The notes under the pieces are model-generated. The model was not told the origin of the DNA. It made no database searches and saw only the letters and a program-made list of their open reading frames with translations. From Elusimicrobiota bacterium (GTDB lineage: Bacteria; Elusimicrobiota; Elusimicrobia; Elusimicrobiales; UBA9959): DNA of 64,000 nt. Shown in pieces: positions 23,565 to 32,216 of this stretch (position 1 is the stretch's first letter; each line of letters starts with the position of its first letter). The translations under genes and the position numbers were made by a program. The stretch covers positions 1 to 64,000 of the forward strand of contig WOVA01000004.1 in assembly GCA_009773155.1 (NCBI GenBank). The letters run 5' to 3'.

Positions 23565-25448
23565 TTATTGCTTATTTTGCTTGATATTTACAATAGGGAG
23601 ATAGATCTTGAAGCAGGTACCTTTGCCGACGGTACTGACCACCTCCACCTTGCCTTTGTGTCCGTCGACGGCCTTTTTCACTACCGCCAGGCCCAGGCCG
23701 GTGCCGCGGGCCTTGGTGGTGAAGAACGGGGCGAAGATCTTCTCCAGGACTTCCTTGGGGATGCCGGGGCCCGTGTCCTCGATGTCCACGCGCACCCAGT
23801 CCTGCGAGACGACCTCGCTGCGGACATAGACATTCCCGCGCTCGGGCATGACCTCTATGCCGTTCTTCATCAGGTTGCGCAGGGCCTGCGTGAGCTGGTC
23901 GGCGTCTATGTTCACGCCCGGGTTCTCCGGGGCGAAGTCCCTGACCAGCTCCACGTGGGCCGGGAAGGGGAAGGACATCGTCAGTTCCTCGAGGTAGGAG
24001 TTCAGCGCGACGGGCTTGAGATTGAACTCGCGGGTCCTGGCGAAGCCGAGGATCTCGTCGATGATGCCGTTGGCCTGGCGTATCTCCGACTCGATGATGG
24101 AGATATGCTTGAGCATCTTGGGGTCCGGAGGCGTCGGGGCGACCCCCAGCTTGGTCTTGATGAAATAGATGGAATTGTTGATGACGGCCAGCGGGTTGCG
24201 GATCTCGTGGCCTACGACGGAGGACATCTGCCCGATGGCGGCCAGGCGCTCCTTCTTGATCAGCTCGTCCTGGGCGCTCCTGAGTTCCCGCGTGCGGGCC
24301 TCGACGCGGTTCTCCAGGCTGCGGTTGAGGCGCTCCATCTCGTCCCTGGCCGAGATGATCTCGGCGGTCTTGACCTTGAGCGACTCGCTCATCTGCATGA
24401 AGGTATGGGCCAGCTCGCCGATCTCGTCGTTGGGCATGCTCAGGTCCGGCAGGTAGTCGAAGTCCCCCTCGCCCAGCTTTATCGCCGCCTCGCGCAGGGC
24501 CTGGATGGGCTGGGCTATGACCAGCGAGACGGCGTAGCCCAGGAACAGCACAAAGAAGAAGACGATGCCGCCCATCTTGTAGGCGCGCTCGCGCATGTCG
24601 GCGGCGGCCTGGTAGGCCACCGAGACCGAGCGCTGTATGTAGATGACCCAGCCCAGTTCCTCGGCCTCGGCGAAGGCGCCCAGCACCTTCTCCCCGCTGT
24701 CGAGGAGGATCTCTCCGCCGCCGGTCTTGGCGTCGTTCTGGAGCAGGATCTTGAGCACGTCCGCCGGCATTTTGGCGTCGGACTTATAGACCTCCTCCAG
24801 GTTGGAGTGCGCCACCAGGAAGCCGCTGGAATCTATGACGGCGGCCTGGGTGTGCGTGCTCTCCGGGAAGCTGGTCTTGAGGATGCCGGAGAGGCCGTTG
24901 AGGCTCAGCTTGGCCAGCACGGCCCCGACGGCGCGGTTGTCGGAGGGGCTCACGATCTGTATGCCTATGGTCAGCGTGGGATAGGAGCCCATGTAGCGTT
25001 CCAGCCCGCCGATGAACTCGCCGCGGGATATCGCCTTCTGGAAGATCCCGTCGCCGGAGAAATCGCGCAGTTTGCTGTCCTTGAGGAAGCGGCCGATGCG
25101 GATGGTCTCCTGGCCGTCGGCGCCTATGACCGAGATCTCAAGGAACGCCGCGTGCAGCTGCATGATGTTGTTGACCATGTTCTGCTGCCTGGCCACGTCC
25201 ATGCCCACGAAATCGCTCAGGTGGGCGGCGTCGTAGAGCACGTTGCGGAAGGAGGTTATGTAGGTGGAGACGGTGTCGGAGAAACCGACGGCCAGCGCTT
25301 CCTGGTCGCGCGTGATGGCCTTGTTAAGGGTGATCTGCGTGAGGTTGACCAGGTAGTAGCCCACTATGCCCAGCGGCACCAGCGAGACGATCAGGAACAC
25401 GAACAGGAACTTGTAAAAAAGCCGTCCTCTTTTCCTTCTTTGCGTCAT
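23565..25448 (-). CDS. Membrane sensor histidine kinase (Cache-HAMP)
   Basis: A 627-residue kinase. TM1 is at about 12-34, followed by a double-Cache-like extracytoplasmic sensor (about 40-285, with YPTLTIGIQIVSPSDNRAVG and AAVIDSSGFLVAHSN), TM2 at about 293-312, HAMP at about 313-365, a coiled coil, then the H-box GHEIRNPLAVI (His at about 414). The ATPase part includes LRNLMKNGIEVM, DTGPGIPKE and GTGLGLAVVK. Such kinases sense small ligands outside the membrane. It lies within the Tad region upstream of the hybrid kinase and regulator, forming a likely relay. Confidence 0.93.
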   Translation of the reverse strand: MTQRRKRGRLFYKFLFVFLIVSLVPLGIVGYYLVNLTQITLNKAITRDQEALAVGFSDTVSTYITSFRNVLYDAAHLSDFVGMDVARQQNMVNNIMQLHAAFLEISVIGADGQETIRIGRFLKDSKLRDFSGDGIFQKAISRGEFIGGLERYMGSYPTLTIGIQIVSPSDNRAVGAVLAKLSLNGLSGILKTSFPESTHTQAAVIDSSGFLVAHSNLEEVYKSDAKMPADVLKILLQNDAKTGGGEILLDSGEKVLGAFAEAEELGWVIYIQRSVSVAYQAAADMRERAYKMGGIVFFFVLFLGYAVSLVIAQPIQALREAAIKLGEGDFDYLPDLSMPNDEIGELAHTFMQMSESLKVKTAEIISARDEMERLNRSLENRVEARTRELRSAQDELIKKERLAAIGQMSSVVGHEIRNPLAVINNSIYFIKTKLGVAPTPPDPKMLKHISIIESEIRQANGIIDEILGFARTREFNLKPVALNSYLEELTMSFPFPAHVELVRDFAPENPGVNIDADQLTQALRNLMKNGIEVMPERGNVYVRSEVVSQDWVRVDIEDTGPGIPKEVLEKIFAPFFTTKARGTGLGLAVVKKAVDGHKGKVEVVSTVGKGTCFKIYLPIVNIKQNKQ

Positions 25449-25530
25449 AATAAAAATCGTCTCCGTGGGTCAGGCGCTTCGTGCGCCGCCACGGATATTA
25501 TCACAAAACGGTGTTGCGGAAATATGTCCC

Positions 25531-26979
25531 CTACTGACCGCAGGCCATGTCCTGCGCGGAGGGGTTCACGGGGATCTTCTCGAAGCCCTTCAGCTGGGTC
25601 AGGCCGCCCAGGCCGGTGACCAGAACGCGGCCGTCCACCAGGAAGGTCGGAGAGGACCCCACGCCCAGGGCGCGGGCCCTTTTGACGTCCTCGGCCAGAA
25701 GGCGCTTGCCTTCCTCGAAGCCGGCGGACACCGCGGCGGGATCGACGCCGGCAGCCTCGGCGGCGGTTTCCCAGCGGCTGGACCTGACGTCTTTATTGCG
25801 CGTCAGGAGGTAGTCGTAGAACTTGTCGGGGAAAGTCTTCTTTATGAAAAGCTGCCGGGCGTTCTCCTCCCATTCGGGGGTGCCCTGCAGGCTGTTGAAG
25901 GTCAGACCGCCCTTCTCGTCGGTTACGGCGTCGGCTATGTAGCGCAGGCGCAGCTTCGTGCCCTTAGGGAGCAGGCCCTGCCTGTAGGCGACGACCAGCG
26001 AGTTTTCGGCCTGTACGCCGTACGGGCACATGCTCATGGTGAACAGCTCGAGCTCGCCGGGGAGATGCTTCTCCAGCGTCAGCAGGGATTTCCTGCCCTT
26101 GTCGTAATACACGAAGTTCTTGCCGGCCTGCTCGAAAGCGCCGGCGGCGATGGCCTGTTCGAAGGCCTTGCGGACCTCCGGCGTGTCCTCTATGACGTAG
26201 GCGGGCAGGGACTTGGGCGCCTTGAGCAATCTGCGCGCCTCGGAGGAGGAATACTCCAACTCCTTCGGCCTGAGCCCGGCGAAATAGCGCTTAAAGGCGC
26301 CGGCTACGTTCTGGTCCCCGGCTATGCCGTCCTTCTCCGAGGCCAGCACCCACATTTTGGGGGTCCGCGGCGCGGCGGCGGCCGCACCGGGGACACCATT
26401 CCGCATGGTGTCCCCGGACGGTTTATACAGCCGCTCGGCCTCGGGCAGGGCGGCGTTGAGGGCCGCATAGAGCTCCAGGAGACGCTGGCCTCCCTCGTAA
26501 AGTTCGCCGTTTATGTAGAGGGCGGTGGAATCGGCCTTGCGGGCGGCGGAGCGCTCATAAAGGCCGCCGAGGAGCTTTTCGCGGGCCTCGGAGGATTTTT
26601 TACCAAGCTCGTCGGGGTCGAGGCCGCTGAACAGCGCGGCGTCGCGCCAGCCGTCGGCCCAGGGGCTCAGCGAACGGCCGTTGAGATAGTTGAAGAGGGC
26701 GTCAGGCCGCTCGGCGGAGATCCAGGCTATCCTGGCAGACTCCTCCAGTTCCGGCTCGCCGCGCTTGGACACCCAGCCGCTCTCGCCTTTGGCGACCAGC
26801 GGCAGCACTTCCATCTTCGCGGCGGGCAGGCGGCGCCGGGCGGCGTCGGCCATGAAGAACCACTGCCAGCTGGCCCCGTCCATCGCCTCGAAATACAGTT
26901 CCATCGCCGGGCCCGCCGCGCGGGCGGGTGCGGAGAAGGAGGCGGAGAGGAGAACGGCAGCCAGCAGCGCGCCTCTCAT
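25531..26979 (-). CDS. Exported thioredoxin-fold (DsbA/GILT-like) protein
   Basis: A 482-residue protein with a signal peptide (MRGALLAAVLLSASFSAPAR, cleaved after about 21). The C-terminal half contains a thioredoxin-like fold: GELELFTMSMCPYGVQAENS, with a single Cys in CPYG rather than CxxC, and later VGSSPTFLVDGRVLVTGL, the cis-Pro loop. The N-terminal half looks like a second, diverged repeat of the same kind (MWVLASEKDG...). Palindrome A3 adds residues ~189-197 (GDTMRNGVPG) between the halves. Role: possibly thiol chemistry or a chaperone for the pilus or the cysteine-rich proteins. Without CxxC it may not be an oxidase. Confidence 0.75.
   Translation of the reverse strand: MRGALLAAVLLSASFSAPARAAGPAMELYFEAMDGASWQWFFMADAARRRLPAAKMEVLPLVAKGESGWVSKRGEPELEESARIAWISAERPDALFNYLNGRSLSPWADGWRDAALFSGLDPDELGKKSSEAREKLLGGLYERSAARKADSTALYINGELYEGGQRLLELYAALNAALPEAERLYKPSGDTMRNGVPGAAAAAPRTPKMWVLASEKDGIAGDQNVAGAFKRYFAGLRPKELEYSSSEARRLLKAPKSLPAYVIEDTPEVRKAFEQAIAAGAFEQAGKNFVYYDKGRKSLLTLEKHLPGELELFTMSMCPYGVQAENSLVVAYRQGLLPKGTKLRLRYIADAVTDEKGGLTFNSLQGTPEWEENARQLFIKKTFPDKFYDYLLTRNKDVRSSRWETAAEAAGVDPAAVSAGFEEGKRLLAEDVKRARALGVGSSPTFLVDGRVLVTGLGGLTQLKGFEKIPVNPSAQDMACGQ
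26389..26415. repeat. Palindrome A3 (27 bp) inside the thioredoxin-fold gene
   Basis: GGGGACACCATTC/GCATGGTGTCCCC, one mismatch in the arms. Read in frame as GDTMRNGVPG, in the linker between the two halves of the protein. Confidence 0.95.
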
Positions 26980-27350
26980 TTCCCTTTCCTCGAGAGGAGC
27001 TGCCTTATGCGTATGGAAAGTTCCTGTATGTCGAAGGGCTTGGTGATATATTCGTCGGCGCCCAGCTCGAAGCCCTGCGTCTTCTCCTCGGCGGAGAGGA
27101 ACCGGCCGGTCATCATGATCAGCACGAACTCTTTCGAGTGCCGGCGGAGTTCCTGGCAGATCTGGAAGCCGCTGGAGTCGGGCAGCTGTATGTCCATGAT
27201 CACCACGTCGGGGGTGTGCTTCTTGGCGGAATCTATGCCGCCCTTGGCGTTGCCGGCCTCCGTGCAGGAGAAGCCTTCGGCGTCCAGCACCTCGGCCAGG
27301 CCCTCCCTGAGGTGGGTGTCGTCGTCTATTATGAGGACTTTGTGAGCCAT
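26976..27350 (-). CDS. Single-domain response regulator
   Basis: A 124-residue stand-alone receiver: VLIIDDD at the N-terminus, phospho-Asp in DVVIMDIQLPDSSG, LIMMTGRF (Thr) and the Lys in YITKPFD. The start at 27350 follows a GGAGG ribosome-binding site. It has no output domain, so it would act by protein contact, for example as a relay to the hybrid kinase or a pilus ATPase. It ends overlapping the next gene by 4 nt. Confidence 0.93.
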   Translation of the reverse strand: MAHKVLIIDDDTHLREGLAEVLDAEGFSCTEAGNAKGGIDSAKKHTPDVVIMDIQLPDSSGFQICQELRRHSKEFVLIMMTGRFLSAEEKTQGFELGADEYITKPFDIQELSIRIRQLLSRKGK

Positions 27351-27364
27351 GGTCGGAACCTCCG

Positions 27365-28120
27365 TTATTTCGCGCCGGGCACGAGCTTGTACCCTACGCA
27401 GGGCACTGTGTGGATGTAGCGGGCGGCCTTGCCCATCTTGGCGCGCAGGCGCCTGACATGCACGTCCACCGTCCTGGGGGAGCCGAAGTAGTTGTAGCCC
27501 CAGACGCGCTCGATGAGGTAAGGGCGGGAGAGCACGCGGTTCGGGGAGCTCAGGAAAACGTAGAGCAGGTCGAACTCCTTGGCCGTCACCGTGATCTCTT
27601 TTTTGGCGATGCGCACGGTGTAGCTGGACATGTTGAGCTCTATCTCGCTCATCTTGATGATCTCTTCGGGCTGCACCGAGGCGGTGCGGCGCACCACGGC
27701 GCGTACGCGGGCCATGCTCTCGTGCAGGTCCTGGCTGTAGCTCAGGCACTCGTCGGCGCCGAGCTGGAAGAAGGCCAGCTTATAGGTGATCTTGGGCGAC
27801 CCGGACGAGCCGTGCAGGTGGAAAGCCTCGGCCGTCAGCCCGGAGGGCATGTGGTCGAGGTGAGTGTCCGGCGACTCGAGCAGCGCTATGACCGGCAGCG
27901 TCTTGTTCTTGGCGCGGAGGTTCTTGAGGAAGCTCAGGCCTTCCTCGTCGGCCAGGTTCTGCCCGACTATGAGCAGGTCGAAGCTTTTCTCGGAGAGCAG
28001 TCCCATGACCTCGCGGGCCTTGTGGGCGGTCAGCACCGAGTAGCCCTGACGGGCGAGCATCTCCAGGACCAGCGAGGCCCTGGAGAAATCCCTGGCGGCG
28101 AATATTACGTTTATCTTCAC
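27365..28120 (-). CDS. OmpR-type regulator with degenerate receiver
   Basis: A 251-residue protein. The N-terminal ~140 residues have the receiver fold but not its chemistry: the acidic pair is replaced (INVIFAARDF) and the phospho-Asp position reads LLIVGQNLADEEG. A ~20-residue stretch (LTAEAFHLHGSSGSPKITYK) appears inserted before LGADECLSYSQ. The C-terminal winged helix is normal (EIELNMSSYTVRIAKKEITV, then TAKEFDLLYVFLSSPNRVLS, SPRTVDVHVRRLRAKMG). It probably binds DNA independently of phosphorylation. The single-domain receiver follows 14 nt downstream. Confidence 0.88.
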   Translation of the reverse strand: MKINVIFAARDFSRASLVLEMLARQGYSVLTAHKAREVMGLLSEKSFDLLIVGQNLADEEGLSFLKNLRAKNKTLPVIALLESPDTHLDHMPSGLTAEAFHLHGSSGSPKITYKLAFFQLGADECLSYSQDLHESMARVRAVVRRTASVQPEEIIKMSEIELNMSSYTVRIAKKEITVTAKEFDLLYVFLSSPNRVLSRPYLIERVWGYNYFGSPRTVDVHVRRLRAKMGKAARYIHTVPCVGYKLVPGAK

Positions 28121-28129
28121 GGGTTCGCG

Positions 28130-28429
28130 TCACTCCCCTTCGGCGAGTTCTTCTATCTCGAAGCGGACCCCGCGCAGGCCCACCACGGTGGTCAGGATGT
28201 TGTAGATGAAGGCGGCTATCACGATAAGGGCGGCCATCAGCAGCATATAAAGGAGGGAGAAGACGGACACCGCCAGCAGCTTCTGGCCGAAGCCCATGTA
28301 GGCGACCTGGGGATTCTGCACGAAGAAGAAGGTTATGACCCCGCCAAGTACGCCGAGAAAGAACAGGACGGCGGGAACTGAAGACAGGACCAGCGAACCC
28401 AGCTGAACGCCTTTTAACTCTAGTTTCAT
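28130..28429 (-). CDS. Small membrane protein (DUF3566-like)
   Basis: A 99-residue protein with two hydrophobic segments (about 12-36 and 50-78) and a short acidic C-terminal tail. The arrangement, and the AAFIYNILTTVVGLRGVRFE ending, resemble DUF3566-type membrane proteins of unknown function. A GGGAGG ribosome-binding site precedes the start. It lies between the HAMP sensor and the OmpR-type regulator. Confidence 0.65.
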   Translation of the reverse strand: MKLELKGVQLGSLVLSSVPAVLFFLGVLGGVITFFFVQNPQVAYMGFGQKLLAVSVFSLLYMLLMAALIVIAAFIYNILTTVVGLRGVRFEIEELAEGE

Positions 28430-28497
28430 CGCTAACTACCTCCCGATCGAAGATGATGGAACGGCCGGTCCGGTTATGTTAGCAATTTTACCGTGAT

Positions 28498-29616
28498 TTA
28501 GATACTTATAGCGGTCTTTTTGGGCAGGAAGAGGATCAGCGTGCGGCTGAGGTCCGCTCCCTCGCCGACATGGAGGACTTTGACCGTGGCGGCCTGGCCC
28601 TTGAAGACGGTCTCGCCCTCTATGGTCTGGTTGGGGCTCTCGAAGCCCTGGCCGACCAGGCGGAGCAGGTTCTGCTGCTGGCTGTCCACCACGTCGAGCA
28701 GGTGGAGATTCTTGGCGTCCAGGCCGCCGCCCAGCTCGAAATTGGCGTAGAGGACGTTATTGTTCTCGTCTACGACTATCACGTACTCGCTGGACGGGAT
28801 TATGACGCTCAGCAGCGAGCGCCACCAGCGCTGTTCCGCCTCGCGGTACTTCTTGTCCTTGTTGACCTGCGAATCGAGTTCCCCCTTCACTTTCTGCAGG
28901 AACAGCGCTATGGCCTGCCCCAGCTCCCCTATCTCGTCGGCGCGCTGGGGGAAGCGCAGGTCCATGTTCTTGAGCGAGATGGTGTCGATGCTGTCGCGCA
29001 GGACCTCCAGCGGGGAGATGACGTAGTGATGGAAGAAGAAATAGAGAGGCAGGCCCAGCAGGAACAGCACCCCGACGGCGCCGAACACGTACTTGCGCAT
29101 GGCCGAGCCGATCAGGACCTCCGCGCCGGCCCGCGAGACCAGCAGGTCTATGATGCCTATTATCTCGCCGCGGACGGAGAACGGGATGGCTATCTCGTAG
29201 AACGGCTCTTTCGGGACCTGGCGCGTCTTGGGCATCTTGGACAGGTAGGCCTGCGTGATGGCGTCGGTCGGCGGCGGCACCTGCTTCTGGAACTCGTCCC
29301 ACGGGATGCCCAGGAAGCGAGGCTCCTTATGCCAGCGTATCGTGCCCTGGCGGCTGATGTAGATCAGCGAGCTGATGCGCTCATCCTTGGCCAGGGACTG
29401 CATGATGTCGTATTCCTCGAAGGTGATGGCGCGGGGGTTCCTGAGCAGACCGTTGCGCATGGTCGGCGCGTAGACCTTGACGGTCTCCACTATGTCCTGC
29501 TTGAGCTTCTCGTCGAAGGTCCACTTGAAGAGGTTGTAATAGAAAACGCCGCCCAGCACCATGACATAGGCGCCTATCAGCACGAACCAGAGAAGCCACT
29601 TCCCCGTGAGTCTCAT
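28498..29616 (-). CDS. Membrane sensor with HAMP and PAS-like domains, no kinase
   Basis: A 372-residue protein: TM1 (about 8-27), extracytoplasmic sensor (about 30-165, SSLIYISRQGTIRWHKEPRF and EPFYEIAIPFSVRGEIIGII), TM2 (about 178-197), HAMP (about 198-250, YVISPLEVLRDSIDTISLKN), then a PAS-like domain (SEYVIVVDENNNVLYANFEL). No kinase, cyclase or methyl-accepting domain follows, so it must signal through partners. The neighbouring degenerate regulator is a candidate. Confidence 0.85.
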   Translation of the reverse strand: MRLTGKWLLWFVLIGAYVMVLGGVFYYNLFKWTFDEKLKQDIVETVKVYAPTMRNGLLRNPRAITFEEYDIMQSLAKDERISSLIYISRQGTIRWHKEPRFLGIPWDEFQKQVPPPTDAITQAYLSKMPKTRQVPKEPFYEIAIPFSVRGEIIGIIDLLVSRAGAEVLIGSAMRKYVFGAVGVLFLLGLPLYFFFHHYVISPLEVLRDSIDTISLKNMDLRFPQRADEIGELGQAIALFLQKVKGELDSQVNKDKKYREAEQRWWRSLLSVIIPSSEYVIVVDENNNVLYANFELGGGLDAKNLHLLDVVDSQQQNLLRLVGQGFESPNQTIEGETVFKGQAATVKVLHVGEGADLSRTLILFLPKKTAISI

Positions 29617-29677
29617 ACGCTATAGTCTACTACGCCCTGATTGCGAAAATGTTGCGCGGCGCCGGCGGCGGCGTCCC

Positions 29678-29704
29678 GGGACACCATTCCGCATGGTGTC
29701 CCCC
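29678..29704. repeat. Palindrome A4 (27 bp), intergenic
   Basis: GGGACACCATTCCGCATGGT then GTCCCC, in the spacer between the TPR gene stop and the sensor start. One arm base differs. Confidence 0.93.
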
Positions 29705-29713
29705 GCGTGTCAC

Positions 29714-31066
29714 CTATCTCCCCCCGGAGAGCAGCTGCTCGATGCGCTTGAGGCCGGCGTCCGCGTCCGCGTTGCCGGGGTCGAGCTGTTTGGCGATGGT
29801 CCATTCATCGCGGGCCTTGTCGTAGTTGGCGCTCTGAAAGTGCTTGATGCCCTCCATGTAGTGCCGCTGCGCGGACTGCCGGTTCTCCTCGCTTACGCCC
29901 TGCGGCTTCTTCTCCACCGGGCCGGAGGCGACGCCCTTGCGCTTGGCCTCTTCCTCGGCCTTCCTGCGCTCCTCTTCCTCCCTGGCGCGGAGCTCCTCCT
30001 CCTCGCGGGCCTTGCGGGCGGACTCCTCGGCGCGGCGCTTCCGGGCCTCCTCCTCCAGTTTCATCTGCTGCTTCGCCCTGGAGACCAGCTGGGCCAGGTA
30101 CTTGGGGTTGGAGGCGTAGGGTTTGGCTTTGTCCCACTCGGAGATGGCCTCCGTGTACTTGCGGCTGCCGTAAAGCTGCCTGCCGCGGGCGATGAACCCC
30201 TGCTCTATCTCGCCCTTCACGTCGCCCAATAGTTTGCCGGCCTTGGCGTCGCCGGGCTGGATCTCCAGCACCCTGCGCAGGCCGTCGTAAGCGCCTTTCA
30301 GGTTCCCCTGCGCGTAGGCCTCGAGCGCCGACTTGAGGCTGTCGGTGGCGCGTTCGCGCCTGAGCTCGTCCTCCACGCGGGCGATGCGGTCGATGATGGC
30401 TGCCTCGCGGGGTTTTATGAGCAAAGCGTTGTAGTAATTATCCAGAGCGCTCTTGAGGTCCCGTTTGACGTATGCCTCCTCGCCCTTGGAAACGTAATAG
30501 TCTTTCAGGTTGTCCTTCATGCGGCCCAGCCAGTAACGGGCCTTGATATTATTGGGCGCCAGCTTGGCGACCTCTTCCATCTTGCGGTGGGCCTCCACGA
30601 TGCGGCCCTCCTGGTAAAACGAGAGGGATTCCTTGAAGCGGTCCTCTATCATGACGCGCTCGGAAAGCATCGGCCGGGCGCTGCCTTTCAGCTGCGTGGA
30701 CGCCTCCAGGATCATGGAGGCGTCCTGGAAATTGGGGTCTATCGAGAGTATGCGCGCGGCGAGGTCCCTGGCGCTGTCGTAATCGCCCGAACGGTAGAGG
30801 AGATAGGCGTTCTCGTAGACGTTCTGCAGCATCCTGTACTGTATCTTCTCCTTCTCGAGCTGCACGGTGTCGAGGAACTTCTTCTTCTCCTCGGTGTCGT
30901 CGAGCGCGCCGAGGCCTATCTTCTGCATGTTGAGGAAGAGGGACTCCTCGGTGTGAATAGGTACTGGGACACCATGCCGCATGGTGTCCCCCGCCGATGC
31001 GGCCTGGCCGAAGGCCGGGGCGGAGGCCGCGGCGGCGGCCAGCAGGAGCAGAGCGATGTTCTTCAT
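29714..31066 (-). CDS. Secreted TPR-repeat protein (TadD-like position)
   Basis: A 450-residue exported protein. The signal peptide (MKNIALLLLAAAAASAPAFG) is followed directly by GDTMRHGVP encoded by palindrome A5. TPR-like helical pairs span about 55-300 (NAYLLYRSGDYDSARDLAAR, ALDNYYNALLIKPREAAIID, ...) and about 405-440. Between them lies a charged Lys/Glu/Arg-rich helix (about 325-375, RKAREEEELRAREEEERRKA). The location after tadC suggests a TadD-like pilotin or assembly role, but no lipobox is seen. Confidence 0.85.
   Translation of the reverse strand: MKNIALLLLAAAAASAPAFGQAASAGDTMRHGVPVPIHTEESLFLNMQKIGLGALDDTEEKKKFLDTVQLEKEKIQYRMLQNVYENAYLLYRSGDYDSARDLAARILSIDPNFQDASMILEASTQLKGSARPMLSERVMIEDRFKESLSFYQEGRIVEAHRKMEEVAKLAPNNIKARYWLGRMKDNLKDYYVSKGEEAYVKRDLKSALDNYYNALLIKPREAAIIDRIARVEDELRRERATDSLKSALEAYAQGNLKGAYDGLRRVLEIQPGDAKAGKLLGDVKGEIEQGFIARGRQLYGSRKYTEAISEWDKAKPYASNPKYLAQLVSRAKQQMKLEEEARKRRAEESARKAREEEELRAREEEERRKAEEEAKRKGVASGPVEKKPQGVSEENRQSAQRHYMEGIKHFQSANYDKARDEWTIAKQLDPGNADADAGLKRIEQLLSGGR
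30966..30992. repeat. Palindrome A5 (27 bp) after a signal peptide
   Basis: GGGACACCATGC/GCATGGTGTCCC, perfect arms. Read in frame as GDTMRHGVP just after the predicted signal-peptidase site of the TPR protein (residues ~26-34). The flank GCCGATGCGG is shared with the half copy at 54531. Confidence 0.95.
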
Positions 31067-31094
31067 AAGATCCTCTTTAGGGGCCCGCCCCGCG

Positions 31095-31991
31095 TCAGAA
31101 CGGCAGGGCGCCGCCCATCAGCAGGTCGGCTATCATGGGCGACAGCATCAGTATGAACACGGTCGGGAAGATGAATATGAAAAGCGGGATGAGCATCTTG
31201 GTCGAGGCCTGCGCGGCCAGCTTCTCCGCCTTATTGAGACGGCGAAAGCGCATGTCGGTAGAGAAGTTGCGGAGCAGCTCGACGAGGCTGGTGCCCAGTT
31301 CGTCCGACTGGATGATCAGGCCCACAAAGGAGCGTATCTCCTGCAGGCCGGTGCGCCGGGCCAGGTTGCGCAGCGCGTCGCGGCGGGAGTAGCCCAGCTG
31401 GACCTCGTTTATCATGCGCTCCACCTCCAACTCCAGCCCCGTCTTATGCGTGGAAATCTTCACTATGCGGTCGAAGGCCGTCATGTAGTCCAGGCCCGAC
31501 TCGATCATCAGGGCGGAGAGGTCCACGAAGGTGGGAAAATTGCGGATGATGTCATCCTGCCGCTCGCGGATGCGGCGGGAGAAGATGGCGCCGTCGGGCA
31601 GGAAGAAGCCCATCGGCAGCAGGATCAGCGACAGGAACGACCCGCTGAGCAGGAACATCGCCGCCGGCAGGAGCACGGCGGTCATCTCCTTGACATGGAG
31701 TATCCTGAGCGGGTCGCTGCCGGCCGGCTTGCCGAGGAGCATGTGCGTCTCCTCCAGCTTCTTCTCCAGGCCCAGGTCCCTGGCCAGGAACAGGTCCAGC
31801 CGCTCAAAGACGCTGCGATTGGGGTCCAGCCGCGAGAAGACCGAGGTCTCCTTGCCTTCCATGTCGCTGATGTCGCCGATGGAGGCGGGGCCGAGGTCCG
31901 GGGGCTTAAAGAAGCGCTGCACCAGCGTGAAAACGGCCATCGACCCCACGAACAGGAGCGCCAGCATGAAAAGGTTAATGAACTGTTCCAT
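31095..31991 (-). CDS. tadC: TadC-like pilus inner-membrane protein
   Basis: A 298-residue type II secretion F family protein. One N-terminal TM (about 5-25) precedes two central TM segments (FLLSGSFLSLILLPMGFFLP) and a C-terminal one (LIPLFIFIFPTVFILML). The conserved F-domain segment FPTFVDLSALMIESGLDYMT is present. TadC and TadB form the inner-membrane platform of the Flp pilus and contact the TadA ATPase. It is separated from tadB by a 373-bp spacer filled with a repeat element, unlike the tight spacing of its other neighbours. Confidence 0.92.
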   Translation of the reverse strand: MEQFINLFMLALLFVGSMAVFTLVQRFFKPPDLGPASIGDISDMEGKETSVFSRLDPNRSVFERLDLFLARDLGLEKKLEETHMLLGKPAGSDPLRILHVKEMTAVLLPAAMFLLSGSFLSLILLPMGFFLPDGAIFSRRIRERQDDIIRNFPTFVDLSALMIESGLDYMTAFDRIVKISTHKTGLELEVERMINEVQLGYSRRDALRNLARRTGLQEIRSFVGLIIQSDELGTSLVELLRNFSTDMRFRRLNKAEKLAAQASTKMLIPLFIFIFPTVFILMLSPMIADLLMGGALPF

Positions 31992-32058
31992 ACTTAGGGC
32001 TCGTTAAAGGATAACTGACATAATCTGGAGGCCCGGATTTGAGCCGGGTCTGAGGCGC

Positions 32059-32107
32059 GGCCGGTCGTATAACTCCCGGCACCTGGGGCGCCGGAGGCGC
32101 TGTTCCG
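32059..32107. repeat. Repeat C1 (49 bp)
   Basis: Starts GGCCGGTCGTATAACTCCCG and ends TGTTCCG. The central hairpin is GCGCC-GGA-GGCGC. It differs from C2 almost only in this hairpin, where both arms have changed together. Confidence 0.9.
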
Positions 32108-32169
32108 ACGAACAAGCATACCGGTAGTATGTGAGTGAGGAGCAACGAAAGAACCGGCCAAAGACGGAC

Positions 32170-32216
32170 CAGGGCGGCTTTGTCCGCTGTCGGTGCACGG
32201 AGCTCTGCGACGGGCC
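32170..32216. repeat. Repeat B1 (47 bp)
   Basis: CAGGGCGGCTTTGTCCGCTG ... GAGCTCTGCGACGGGCC. Nearly identical to B2 inside the PorV-like gene. Intergenic copy. Confidence 0.9.

Noticed and set aside
19696..25619. Long plus-strand open frames over the pilus and kinase genes
   Set aside because: They lie exactly opposite genes with kinase, regulator and pilin motifs. High G+C and codon bias leave the opposite frame open. No ribosome-binding sites or domains were seen.
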